Positions 47,477 through 59,066 of a stretch of 64,000 bases of DNA are shown here, in pieces. Both the position numbers and the translations under genes were made by a program. Origin of the DNA: Citrus sinensis. Taxonomy: Eukaryota; Streptophyta; Magnoliopsida; Sapindales; Rutaceae. The DNA lies in assembly GCF_022201045.2 (NCBI RefSeq), contig NC_068557.1, forward strand, positions 9,918,501 through 9,982,500, read 5' to 3'. Numbering within the stretch: the first letter of the stretch is position 1; every line of letters begins with the position of its first letter. The notes below the pieces were generated by a model. It was not told the DNA's origin. It saw nothing but the letters and a program-made list of their open reading frames with translations, and searched no databases.

Positions 47477-48948
47477 ATGGCTACCCCACTCTCAAATTTC
47501 TTCTCCTTCATCTTACCTTCAAACGCACTTCCAAAAAATTCAACACCACTAGCACAACCCAACCACCTCTCTCTTTCTTCTCAGCAAAAACCCAAGAATG
47601 CTTCGTTCTCAAAGGTGGCTCCTGCACAACCTCAAGAGAGTCACGACTCATCATCTGCTTCTTCTTCTTCAACTGAATTGGCCTCAGTTATATGCCCTTC
47701 TCTTGCATACGCAAATACCCTTTTCTTTAAATCTGCATACAATGTGCAAGTGGTTGTTGATGAGAACGAACCTGAAGAGAGGCTCTTGAATAGGTTTAGA
47801 AGAGAAGTCATGAGAGCTGGTGTCATTCAAGAGTGTAAAAGAAGGAGGTTCTTTGAGACCAAGCAAGATGAGAAGAAGAGAAAGACTCGTGAGGCTGCTA
47901 AGCGCAATCGCAGAAGGTTTCCTTTTTATTTATTTGTTTTTTGTGATTATGAAGAGAAAAAGATAAGATTTTTGGTAGTTTTTGAATGAAATACTTAATA
48001 AATTTCAGAAATTTATTGAAATTGAGACAGCTTGTTGTACGTTAGGCTTAAACAAGTGGGCAATTTTCCATTTTTCATGTTTGGGTTCTGAGAAAATTTA
48101 TTGAGGAAAAACAAAAATATGGGTTTTTCTTGATGCTTGTTGCACTACCTTTTGTTATGTCTGAACTAATAATTGATATTCTAGCTTATTGGAAAAGCTA
48201 ATTTGCTGGTTTAATAGATATCAAGAGATGGCTACTGCAATTTGATTAGTGATGCTTAGCAGTGTGGACCGAGTATCTAGTGTCTTTTGCGAGCTCCCGA
48301 TGGTTCCCCTACTAATTGAATGTATCTAATGTAGAGGGACTTTGACAGTACCAGTTCATCACTTAGCATTGGTTCATCAAAAAAATTGGAGCACTAAAAT
48401 TTTTGATATCATTTTTCTTGGAGACTGAATTATACAATATTGCATTGATATACACAGATGTATTTTACAGGCATGTATACTATTACAGAATACAGCGCAA
48501 ACTACCCCCTGAATTGTTATTTTTGTTTGTTTATGTCATTATGTGGGGTTATTTAATTTGTGCATCTCTCGTTTATATATCTTGGGACGGTTAAAAGTGG
48601 CTATATTTACTGTGGTGTTGATATATTATGCTGTTCAACATTTGCTTCTTTAGTGGTGATATGGTGGCTTCTACGTGACTATAAATCTGTATTGTTTGGG
48701 TACTCAAGTCATGTTGATATATTTTCTCTGTTTAGTAGATGTCTAGCTTTTTGTATCCATGAGGAATTTCTTTTTGCATGTTTATCTGACAGATTTTCTT
48801 GATAGAGATTACTTATTTGCTCATTTTTATGATCAGGCGTTCTCAATTTAGAGTTCCGGTCCAGAACAGGCAAGAAGCTACTCCAACCAAGAAGGACGAT
48901 GATGACGAAGATAACTGGGAGTTGCCAGAAGGAGGCATTCCTTATTGA
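47477..48948 (+). CDS. RPS21: Plastid ribosomal protein S21 (bS21c)
   Basis: Two exons, 47477-47916 and 48837-48948 (552 bases, 183 residues), joined by a GT-AG intron inside an Arg codon. The first ~80 residues are Ser/Pro/Ala-rich with few acidic residues, a chloroplast transit peptide. The S21 domain follows (YNVQVVVDENEPEERLLNRF, REVMRAGVIQECKRRRFFE, KKRKTREAAKRNRRR). Past the domain is a plant-specific acidic tail (KKDDDDEDNWELPEGGIPY). It is a small-subunit protein of the plastid 70S ribosome. In Arabidopsis it is GHS1 (At3g27160), whose loss gives glucose hypersensitivity and impaired plastid translation. It is the neighbour of At3g27150 there, matching the order here once the inserted gypsy element is ignored. 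Confidence 0.93.
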
Positions 48949-49242
48949 CCGAATTTCAACATGTCTTTCATTCTTAGGATCACCTTTTGCATTTGACTGT
49001 GAATTTGACTTTGAGAGAGGCTTTGCTGCTTGTAAGTTGCATTAAGTGAATTCCATTTTGTTTGATTGACTCAATGCCTTGTGATTTTGTTTTTCCTTAT
49101 ATCAAGCTATGATTTTCTAATTTCGTAGAGACATCTTGATTTTCAAATATCTTGAGAATGTAGAGAAGAACACATGCAGAATAAAATTGTATTGTTTTAG
49201 TAATCAGTATCTCACTTGGATTGGCACATTATCAAGTTTTCT

Positions 49243-50625
49243 TCAGCCCTTGCATTTGCTAGGAGCTCTCCATGTAAATGGTGATGACCAGCCTTCCATG
49301 CTGATTTTCTTTGTGAAGTTTTTCCAATCTTCAAGCAGTAGCTTCAGGTCATGCACCTTACTTTCAGTATCATCACAGCAGTTAGCTCGCAAGGTATGTA
49401 TTGTGCTCGTATTTACATTTTGCTGACAAAACCCACCATAGAGATTGCGCTCCATATACGTGAACCTCAATTCAAGCGTTTTAAAGAGCTCCCTATTTAC
49501 AACAGTTTCCTCACAGAGAGATTGGTCTTGAGAATTAGTATACAGAATCCTTCTCAACTCCCGATACTTGAAATACTTTGATGTTACTCTATTTGATCTC
49601 ACATAAAAGAATCCCCCATCCATAATGTTGTTTATGCTTTGTAAATCACCAGGGTGTACATCACATGCAACTGTTATTGGCTTTAAACCGTCAACCTGTG
49701 GAATTGGATTTCGAAGCCACATCACATCTGCATCCTGCACAAAATTTCATTATTATGATTTATTACATGAACACGCATTACAAGTGTCCTTAGAGCACGC
49801 GTTAAAGGAATGCAATTATAAAATCTGTGAAGGACCTTACAGTGTAAACAAAACTATAGCCCAGTTCAGTCACTTCTATCCAGAAATTGTTCTTGAGTAG
49901 AGGTAGAGACAATTGCTTATTCCTAGCATGTCTTATTGAAGAGTTAGAGAGGTAGAAGCAATGGGGATGCACGGACTTGCAGTACTCAAATGCCTTGTTG
50001 TCCAAGGCAACAATCAACAGGTGATTCAATAAGGGTTTAGTTCCCATGCCGTTGCGAAAACTCTCCAGGAAGAGATCAAGAATGGATCCAGGACTTGCCC
50101 ATTCTTGGCCAACCATGGTCACTATCACTTTCATGTCTTCCATTGTTGTTCTTGTTAACAGATTCTTCAACTCATCTGTAAAAAAATCCCTAAGGACGTA
50201 GAAACAACATAATTGTTAACTTAAAAGAATAGAACATTCGAAGACATTGAAGGAATTAACCTTCTAAAATTCCTGATGCTACATTATGCATGTGAAACAA
50301 ATATAAAAATACCCATTTGACAAAATCCCAAAAAGAAACTTATTAAATCAATTAAAAATGATATCACACATAAAGATGATAAAATCAGACACGAAACGGG
50401 CCTGTTTTATCTCCCTTTTTTCTTTGGATATCATTGCTCCAAATCAGTTATTAAGATAAAAAAAGAAAATTAAAATAAAAACCTTACTGGGGATTGAAGC
50501 CAGAGTGGCCTTGTTTTGACAGTCCCTGTTGTTGGGTTACAAGAGTTGTTTGAAAGCAAGAATATGATGAGCATGATAAAAAAAATTATGATACAATATG
50601 GAGACTTTATTTTTCTCAACACCAT
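49243..50625 (-). CDS. Putative nucleotide-diphospho-sugar transferase, copy A
   Basis: Three exons, 50625-50488, about 50170-49841, and 49734-49243, for about 319 residues. A single N-terminal membrane anchor (about 11-28, CIIIFFIMLIILL) suggests a type II Golgi protein. The body has VIVTMVGQEWASPGS, CKSVHPHCF and, at the start of exon 3, DADVMWLRNP with a DxD-type metal/nucleotide-sugar motif (Asp157, Asp159). CDVHPGDLQ, DGGFFYVRSN and a Cys-rich C-terminus follow. This is the plant family of GT77-like transferases (DUF271-type, e.g. At4g15970); substrate unknown. The acceptor of exon 2 is uncertain: GATGAG|TTG keeps the frame, but the paralogue's longer exon suggests some sequence was lost. 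If no usable acceptor exists the copy is a pseudogene. Confidence 0.78.
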
Positions 50626-51649
50626 CTTAGAGATTCTAGTCCAAATATCAACTAGTTTGGTGTATTACAGTGTTTCGACAATAAAATGGGCCATCCCTAA
50701 ACAAGTCTTAAATGGGTTAAAACTTATAAAGAAAACAACTGAGCATTAATATTAAGGGATGCTTAAAATCCGTTTTAGTTGTAGAAAATAATTAAGTGAG
50801 AATTAAAAGGGAAGTTAATTATTAATGCTGTCGTTTCTGCACTTGGGAACAGTTAGCTTTTAAAGTTTTAATAAGTCTCCTGAATTAAGAACCAGAGATT
50901 TGGAAAGAATATATGGCATATAACGTGACATTCATAATTAGAAGATAAAAGAGTATAATAAGTATTTATGGAAGTTATAAAATTTACAATCCAATTTATG
51001 TATATGGTTCATTTTATGTTAATGAAGGAAAAAACAGAGACAGTATTTGACTGGACAAGAACCAGTATAAATATAGACTATTAAACTAAAATTATAAAAT
51101 ACACCATAAGAGACGTCAATTTTGATACAAACTATATATCTTAATGAGTAATAATATGTTTACAAAGTTGGGATATAGAGTTTGTATCCAAACTTACACA
51201 CACACACACATATAATTAATTAATTGATCACTGGTTATTCAATTATAAACTATAAATGGATAGCTGTTTCACTAACAGCTCATTAAAATGAACCTTGATT
51301 ACGGTGGCAACATTGATCAGAATCATGACAACAACAAAAATCTTAAGCATAGTTAAGCAAACCATCCACAATGAGTGTCCAAAACGAGCTAAGTTAAATC
51401 TCAGAGGGAGGAGAAATGTACAAGATATTTTAGTTTTTACTTGGGTAGCAAGCTAGTGCCCTATGCAATAAAGACGAGTTATGTCGGCAGATGTTTATAA
51501 CTTAAAGTTTTTGGCTGATTTGCACCACATAATTTTATTCAGCTGTAACACATATTGAATTAATAAAGGCACATATGCAATGAACTAATCATTTCCATGG
51601 CAGAATCTTGTTGGGATAAGATGGTCTTTAAAAAAATAGTAGCAGGAGA
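50626..51649. other. Intergenic between copy A and the RLP pseudogene
   Basis: AT-rich, with an (AC)n run near 51197-51211. No gene recognised. Confidence 0.5.
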
Positions 51650-51881
51650 TCACCCAAATGGCCAAATCTCATCATGATAAAACCATCTTCTACGCCGGTA
51701 ACGATTAATGTATAGAACTCCAAATATTCATAGTAGCACAATTACATAAGATACTATAAAAGTGATGTTGAAACTGCCCACGTCAACGAAACAATGATCA
51801 TCATCTTCTGGCTTTGATGATAGTGATCTGTTTTCATTGCAACTCCTGGGCAATGGCAGTCCACAAAGAATAAGATTTCCC

Positions 51882-52019
51882 TTGTAGCTACTCTCGTTAA
51901 GCGTTGTAAATTGTGCCGTCCACTCTGTTGTAGCTACTCTCGTTAAGCGTTGTAAATTGTGCCGTCCACTCTGTTGTAGCTACTCTCGTTAAGCGTTGTA
52001 AATTGTGCCGTCCACTCTG
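51882..52019. repeat. Perfect 46-bp triplication in the RLP pseudogene
   Basis: Three identical, adjacent copies of a 46-bp unit beginning TTGTAGCTACTCTCGTTAAG. On the RLP strand one copy encodes the conserved TAQFTTLNESSY end of the LRR domain. Because 46 is not a multiple of three, the extra two copies shift the reading frame. Confidence 0.97.
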
Positions 52020-52437
52020 GGATCTTATCTGATAAGTTATTGTATACCACACTGTGAAAACAGCCAGTGCAATTAGTTCCACGAGCTGAGGAGGGATTTT
52101 TCCATTGAATTTGTTGTTGTAAAGATCCAAGCTTTCAATTTGCTTGAGGTTTGAAAATGTTGGTGGGATTGATCCTATCAAGTTGTCGTGGGACCGATTC
52201 AGGGCACGAATCCTGAAGAGGTATCCAATTTGAAGAGGAATCTCCCCTGTGAATTTATTGTAAGAGAGATCAACGCCAAACATACTATTGAGAGGTTTCT
52301 CCTGATAAGAGTAAGATATTTCCTTCGTTGTGAAAACTATAGTTTCCATCTTTTCCAATGGAGGCCCATTGTAGTTAATATTCGAATTTGGAGGAGGACG
52401 ACTATATGAATTAGCTAGATCCCATAAACTAGAAGTT

Positions 52438-53812
52438 TTTTTTTTTTGAAAAGAAATTTCTATTAATTCAGAGAAGATAACAGATACATGACTTGTAGAG
52501 GGTAGGAACCCTTCCATACAACAGTTTCACATTTCTCTAAAGCTAATTTAGCTAGAGAATGGGCAATGGCATTGCAAGATCTATGTGTATACACACAACT
52601 AACATGATCGAAGCTTTCTTTCAATTTCTGAATTTCCAATACTACCCAATAGATCTCGGATCTGCTGCCCTGTCTGTTGTTTACTAAGCTAACTACTTCT
52701 TGCGAATCTGACTCCATAATTACATCTTTCACATGCGCATCTTTTGCCACCTGCAAGCCCCATTCCATAGCTTCTGCCTCAGCATAAGCTACACTTCCAT
52801 GGAATTTTGAAACCTTGATCGCAGTTGCTGTCACTTGCCCATTTTCATCTCTAATCACAGCCCCCAGCCCAGCAAGATTCTTTTCTGAGTTGGTAGCGGC
52901 ATCAGTGTTGATCTTAACAAAACCTTCTTGAGGGGGATTCCATCCCAGCTGAGCCACTTTCTACTGCTTTCCATGGCTTACATCAGCTGAAGGCTGCACT
53001 CTCTTATAAGCCTCCATCACAGCTTCAGCTTTAGCCACAACAGATTGGGGGTTCTCTCGCTTTCCTTTGAACAGCCATTGGTTCCTTGCATTCCACTTCG
53101 CCCAGAGCATCGCGGCAAACAAATCTACATCTGCATTGCTTCTCATTCTTTTCACGCCATGCAACAAGCTCAAAATATCCTGCCCTGGGGCTGCTTGAAT
53201 ATCATTATCAAAAAGGGATAATCTCCAAACCTTCTTGGCTGCTTTACAATCAACTAAGGCATGAAACACATTCTCTATTCCCATTTTACAAAGCTGGCAG
53301 GTAGGCTCTTGGACAATCTTCCTCTTCCACAAATTCTCATCTGAAGGAAGCAAGTTTTTGGCTGCCCTCCAAACAAATATTCTGATCTTCTTCGGCAGAG
53401 CAAGAGACCAAATGATATTCCACTCATTTTTCGAAAACTCCGAGCTTGAAGGCATGGCTGGAAATCTAATATTCAGTGCTGTCTGGTAACCGCTTTTAAC
53501 AGTATATTGGCCACTCTTTCCAAAATGCCAAATGAGTTCATCCTCCCTTGATCTTCTCGGCAACGGAATTTGAGTTATTACATCAGCATCCATCTTATCA
53601 AAATGCCTGTATATCAGCTCCTCATCCCAACAATTCTCACCATTGATTAACTCCGAAACTAGAGCCTTACTCGGCAATGTTGGCTTAATCACAGGCTTGA
53701 AAGTAAAAGGTTTTGGAATCCAGTTAGCCTTATGTATATGGACATCTTGACCATTTCCAATTCTCCATCTAGAGCCCGCACAAATGATTTGTCTTCCCCA
53801 CAAAATACTCCT
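52438..53812 (-). mobile_element. 5'-truncated LINE (L1-type) insertion
   Basis: A 1,375-bp non-LTR fragment flanked by the 16-bp duplication CCATAAACTAGAAGTT (52422-52437, 53813-53828). A T-run at its left edge is the poly(A) tail of a minus-strand copy. It encodes the end of ORF2: a zf-RVT zinc-binding region (WSLALPKKIRIFVWRAAKN, CQLCKMGIENVFHALVDC) and a plant RNase H (KINTDAATNSEKNLAGLGAV, VIMESDSQEVVSLV). These are in one frame interrupted only by a TAG at 52961-52963. Upstream ORF2 and ORF1 are absent, as usual for aborted target-primed insertions. Confidence 0.93.
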
Positions 53813-54950
53813 CCATAAACTAGAAGTTGGAGCTAAAGAATCATAATAACCTTTGTGGAGTGTAGTATTATCTAAGCAAGGAGGAATTTGACCATTTGTT
53901 AAGAGAAAGATCAATCAGTTGTAATTGGTTTAACTGGCACAACTGAACTGGCACTTCACCTTCAAAATGGTTATTAGCAAGGATAAGATAGCTCAATTGA
54001 GAAAGCGTACCAACCCAATCAGGAATCCTGCCGTTTTAACGATTATGGCTAAGATTTAATGTCACCTTAAAAAAGCTATTATAAAATATACCTTTTTCTA
54101 GTTGTCCTTGTAACATATTTCTAGACATGTGGACTTATCTAATAGAGAGAGGACTGAAACAAAATGGTAAACTCCTAGATAAATTGTTCTCTAAGATGTC
54201 CAAAATTTGAAGAGAATCAGGCTGACAAAACTCCACTAGGATTGGACCTTCGAGATGATTGTTGGGCATGGTTATATGTTCTAAAAATGAGAGATTACCC
54301 AACCATCTTGGGATCTTATCAGAGATATTATTATCACTTAGATACAATCCTATTAAAAAAGAGCAATTAAACAAGTTTTCTGGGATCTCTCCGCTGAAGA
54401 GATTATCATCTAATTTTAATCTTGACAAGTTTGCAAGTTAAAATTTCGAGAGAACATATGACCTTGTAGACTGTTATTTGATAACACAAGTAATTCCAAG
54501 TTAAGGCAACCTATCACCAAGTGTTCAGGGATTTCAGCAGTCAATTAATTACTAGATAAGTCCGGATTTCGCAATTCGTGCAAATAGCCAAATGAGGAGG
54601 GAATGCTACTATTGAAGGAAGTTCCAAAGAAGTTTAATTCCCTTATGCTCCAAAATCTATTGGAATCTGGCCTTGGAAGAAATTGTTAGAGATATATGAA
54701 AATGTTAATTGTACGAGATGATGAATTGGCATCCGAAAAGGTCCTGAAAGAGAATTATTGGATAGATAAAGTGTATGTAAATTTGTGTTATTTTCTAACA
54801 ACCACTTTCGAAATTCCCCACTCAAGTTGTGTGAGAGGTCAACATACTCCAAGTCATGTTGGTGGAAGAGGAATTTGGGAAATGTGCCGCCATCTCCATA
54901 ACCAGACAATGAGATAGAAATTAATTGGAATTTTAGCGTCAAAGAATGTG

Positions 54951-55428
54951 ACTATGTTTCTGCATATATTTGGTTTTTTCCACCATCAAAATATTTTTTA
55001 ATCAATCAAATTAACCTTTTTTTTTGCTAATTACTACTATAATTAGTTTTTTAACTCCACCTGCCAAAGATTTAAATCCGACTGGTCAATAAAACGAATT
55101 TGCTTGGAAATCATTTAAAGATACTTGAACAACTTAAGATTAATTTTTGTAAAGAAAGAAAAAATCAACTTCATTTACCAAGAAGGAAAATTAATTCGGG
55201 CAGGAATTTCAGGCAATGTTACATGACTCTGCAGAGAATTATAATCAAACTAAAACAGCAATAATTAACATAAGGCACCCCAAAGCCTGTTGTTTAATTA
55301 CCTTGACCACGTAGAACACCATTCGAGTAAGAAAATCGAAAGAGATTTAGGATTTACCACAAGGCTAAGAATCACAAGGCTGATTGAGGACGTCAACCAG
55401 CTTAGCAGCAGTTAATCCTTGTGAAGGA
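54951..55428. other. Intergenic, nothing recognised
   Basis: AT-rich sequence upstream of the RLP remnant; the missing N-terminal half of that gene is not found here. Confidence 0.4.
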
Positions 55429-56000
55429 TGTTGGTGAATCAAACTCTGAAGGCTGGAATGGCAATGTTTTGTATGTGGATGTTATATGCTGGAGTCGCGT
55501 AGAGAAACACATGTTTCACTTATAATCAGTTAACTTCAAAACGGCAACTTTGACATGCCGTTTCGAGCATCACTTAAGTGATACATGTGAGAGTCATGTG
55601 AGCAGCCTTAACTTAAGGTTGTTAATTTCGTTATCCACGTGTCAGCTAGCTGTGCCTTCTGGGTTTATGGTTCCTGTAACTGGTGCAGTTATAAAGCTGA
55701 GTAACGGGGCACTTTGGGAATGAATTAGAAAGTAAGTCAGAGTGAGGAAGAAGAGAGGGTTGGTTCTAAGCAATTCATTGTAATCTCTTGTATTGCTCTG
55801 TGAAAACGATCTCCATTGTTAATCAATAAAAGCCAATCAAAAGGCTTCTCCCCTGGATATAGGTTGTGCCATTTTTGGACAACTGAACCACGTAAATCTC
55901 TCTCTATTCTTTCTTATTTGACCCTGAATCGTTTTCTTTTAGTTTGAACTTGATTTGTGATTGTTGTTTCTGGAGTTCAAGTTTGAGTTTTCTGGTTTTC
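55429..56000 (+). mobile_element. Copia-type LTR fragment, + orientation
   Basis: Starts about TGTTGGTGAATC. It contains AATCAATAAAAGCC and, near 55860, GATATAGGTTGTGCC followed by ACTGAACCACGTAAATC, a combination I recognise from plant copia LTR R-U5 regions. The right end is not clear and no flanking duplication was found, so borders are approximate. Confidence 0.5.
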
Positions 56001-56029
56001 AACCTTGTGAAGTGTGCAACTTGGTTTAA

Positions 56030-56347
56030 TCTTGTTCAAAGATCCTGGGCAGTGATTGATCTTGTGAGGCAATAAAGCAGATCATTTCACTACAATCCTG
56101 TCTCTTCCAAGCCGTGAATACTAAATTCCGTTGAGATTCAGATTTATATGTTGAACTTTCCAGATCAGCTACGAAAAAACTGATCCGGACTAATCTTTGA
56201 GCCATCAAGAACACCTTCAAGTTCATCACCACGTGCTGAAGAAAGGATTTCAGATTTCCAGATCGTGTAGTTCGATCAGTCAAGTTTGATCGGTGCTATG
56301 AATGTGAAAGATGAAATAGAAGGTGTTTCGTAAGCTTATAGATCGTA
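56030..56347 (-). pseudogene. Copia gag N-terminal remnant
   Basis: On the minus strand a decayed gag start (APIKLD-SNYTIWKSEILSS, ELEGVLDGSKISPDQFF in pieces) follows a primer binding site, so this is the 5' end of a copia element. It has in-frame stops, and nothing of pol follows. Confidence 0.65.
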
Positions 56348-56359
56348 GCTCTGATACCA
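56348..56359 (-). other. Copia primer binding site (initiator tRNA-Met type)
   Basis: TGGTATCAGAGC on the minus strand, the classic plant copia PBS, directly after an LTR end reading TTTAACA. Confidence 0.85.
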
Positions 56360-56662
56360 TGTTAAAGTGCTTGTTTGGAAGCTCAGAAAATAAAAGAAAT
56401 GAAAGGAAAATGCAGAGAGAAAGATGAATTGATTTGAGAGTAAACCGAATTTGAAACTTGTGTAGCATTTGCTAATTACACTTATATTTGTATATAGATC
56501 TAAAATGATCCACACGCTTTAAGCATGAGCTATACAATTCGTTTTGCTAAACAAGTTGCTCTAACAAACACTCAACAAAAAAACTAGTCTTGCTGACTCA
56601 GCTGACATGTCAACGATGCCAACCAACTTGAAACTAATCAGTAACTGATCAGTTCAGTTACA
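56360..56662 (-). mobile_element. Copia 5' LTR, minus strand
   Basis: Adjoins the PBS. On the minus strand it runs from about TGTAACTGAAC to TTTAACA, roughly 303 bp. The inner end is firm; the outer end is chosen as the nearest TG start and is approximate. A TATA-like TATATAC lies near 56490 on the minus strand. Confidence 0.6.
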
Positions 56663-57265
56663 TTATCTGTTAAGGCCAAAGAGTGTAACTCTGCCTCCTC
56701 GTATATTTGAGTTTTGAAAGATTGAAAATGGCTCAAGTGGAATTGGAATTTGAAAGTCCGAGTGCGGCGATCGATGGATGTCAGATGCACGAGGGCGGAT
56801 GAAGAGATATTTCCACATAAGTTGATTGCAAGAGATGTGCGTAATACTTTAAAGGAAGTCAGATTTGCCGAACACCAAGGCAAAATGCGTCTTAAAAATA
56901 ATCAAAATTACTTGGGAAGCAAAGAATTAGAAGAAAGATATGGTTTTAATTTCTTGATGCATCTTGTATTTGCTTTTTCATTTTCTTTGTAATTCTAGCT
57001 CACTCAATTGCTGATTTGCTGTTTATCTTTGTGGTAGCTATGTTTCTGATTTACTTATTTATTCTTCCTCTATGATTTTGATGGTCCCTATGTGGTAGCA
57101 AAATCTGTTAACTTTTTTAAACTTAGGAGTTTATCACTATACTCCCTAAGTCCCACACTCCCACTAATCTTGTTTTCATATGAAAGGACAGAATACAACA
57201 GTATTCGTTTGGTTTCATCAACTTTATATGACTTGAACACTACGGTATGTTGGTTGGCTCCGTAT
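56663..57265. other. Intergenic before copy B
   Basis: A short open + frame (56750-56992) has no recognisable domain. The part nearest 57265 is the 3' flank of copy B. Confidence 0.4.
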
Positions 57266-59066
57266 TCAGCCCTTGCATTTGCTATGAGCTCTCCATGTAT
57301 AGGGTGGTGATGATCCTCTCAAACTGTTTTTCTTTGTGAAGCTTCTCCAATCTTCAATCAGCAGCTTGAGGTCATGCACCTTACTCTCAGTATCATCACA
57401 GCAGTTTGCACGCACGGTGCATATTGTGTCCATATTTATATTTTGCTGACAAAACTCACCATAGAGATCCTGCTCCATATAGTTAATCCTCAAGGAAAGA
57501 GTTTCAAAGAGCTCCCCATTTACTACAGTTTCCTCACAGAGAGTTCGGTTTTGAGAATCCGGAAACAGAATCCTGGTCATGTCCTGATACTTGAAATACT
57601 CTGAAGTTATTGCATTCGATTTTAGGTAGAAGAATCCTCCATCCTTAACGTAGCTTATGTTTTGTAAATCACCAGAGTATACATCACATGCAATTGTCAT
57701 TTCCTTTAAGCAATCCACTTGCAAAATTGGATTTCTAAGCCACATCACATCCACTTCCTGCAGAAAAATTCCACATTATGATATACATGAACGTGTACGC
57801 ATTACAGGATGGAATACTAGTAGTGGGAAAAAAATGATCTTACAGTAAACACAACACTGTAGGCCAATTCAATCACTTCTTGCCAGAACTTATTCCTGAC
57901 TTGAGGTAGGGACAATTGCTTTTTCTTAGTATATCTTGTTGAGGTGTTGGAAAGGTAGAAGCAATGTGGATGCACAGTCTTGCAGTACTGAAATGCCTTG
58001 CTGTCCAAGGCAACAATCAACAGATGATTTAACAAGGGTTTAGTCTCCTCGCCGATATGAAAACTCTCCAGGAACAGATCAAGAACAGAGCCAGGACTTG
58101 CCCATTCTTGGCCAACCATGGTTATTATCACTGTCCTGTCTTGCATTGTTGTCCTTCTTAACAATTGCAGCAACGAATTATTGATTCTGGAGTCAGCTAC
58201 AATTTTATCAGCCTGCACATGTGCACACAACAAATGAAAAGAGAAAATTGGACCCTTTTTTATGTACTAGTTCTCCATATAATTCATGAAGCTCCAAAAG
58301 AATTTAGTGCAAATTAACTCTCTTCCCTTTGGGTATTAATGATGCCATGTTTGCTTCAGATGTTTATTATACCATCAGTGCCTAGATAACATTGTGCAAG
58401 AGTTTGGGCCAACAATTAATCAATTATTTCATTTTTTTTAAAGATGGGTGTGGACAAAGCCCAGATGTTTTTTTAACTCATACATTTAAAATTTAAATTC
58501 GGGTGGCAAACGAACTAGGGTGGCCAGCAATAAAAAAATTACTTGAAACTCAGTTAAGCCTTTAGGGCTGGGCTAATCATTTCATACTTTAAAGCTCTAA
58601 TCTAGAAAGAAACATAATCAATAATTATTAAAAAAAAAATTGAAAGACCTTGGAGGGAATAAACCTTCTAAAATTCCTGATGCTACTAACAATCATTAAT
58701 TTCCTTTTTCTTTTCCCTCTGGGGCCATACTGTGATACACGTGAATCAAATGTGAAAAATCAAATGTGAAACTTCTTTTTCCTTTAATCTCTGGGGCCAT
58801 ATGAGATCATGATACATGTGAATCAACTATAAAAGATATTTATGAAAAGCAAATAGTCGACAAATCCAAGAGAAAGAGTAATATGAATCAATCATGAAGA
58901 TTTGAAAAAAAAAAAAATATCTTACTGGAGGTTGAGACTTGAGTGCCCCTGTGTCGACAGTCTCTGTTGTTGGGTTACAAGAGTTGTATGAAAGCAAGAA
59001 TATGATGAGCATGATCAACAGTACGATGATACAATCTGGAGACTTTATTTTTCTTAAAGCCGCCAT
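57266..59066 (-). CDS. Putative nucleotide-diphospho-sugar transferase, copy B
   Basis: Three exons, 59066-58926, 58212-57844, and 57757-57266 (1,002 bases, 333 residues), all with GT-AG borders and intact frame. It is a close paralogue of the gene at 49243-50625. A membrane anchor lies at about 12-30 (CIIVLLIMLIIFLL), then ADKIVADSRINNSL, VIITMVGQEWASPGS, CKTVHPHCFYLSN, and the motif segment EVDVMWLRNP. Here the first acidic residue of the DxD-like motif is Glu171 in place of Asp. CDVYSGDLQ and a Cys-rich C-terminus (ANCCDDTESKVHDLK) follow. Likely a Golgi type II glycosyltransferase of the GT77-like plant family with unknown substrate. The start is the Met before AALRKIKSP, matching copy A; an upstream Met at 59150 is less likely. 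Confidence 0.85.

Larger units (their letters stand above)
51650..54950 (-). pseudogene. Receptor-like protein (LRR-RLP) pseudogene
   Basis: Remnant of an extracellular LRR receptor-like protein without kinase. On the minus strand, LRRs are recognisable from 54942 (LEYVDLSHN, LHTLYLSNNSLSG), 54428-54135 (LKLDDNLFSGEIPENLF, NNISDKIPRWLGNLSF), 54050-53830 and 52400-52060 (FGVDLSYNKFTGEIPLQIG, IGSIPPTFSNLKQIESLDL). The C-terminal part gives SYKGNLILCGLPLPRSC, an acidic stretch, a transmembrane segment and a short basic tail ending at TGA 51650-51652. It resembles the RLP13/14/15 or Cuscuta-receptor group. It is broken by frameshifts and stops, by a LINE insertion at 52438-53812 and by a 46-bp triplication at 51882-52019. 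The N-terminal half is missing. It is not functional. Confidence 0.9.

Noticed and set aside
47641..47866. Minus-strand open frames over RPS21 exon 1
   Set aside because: Shadows of the RPS21 coding frame.
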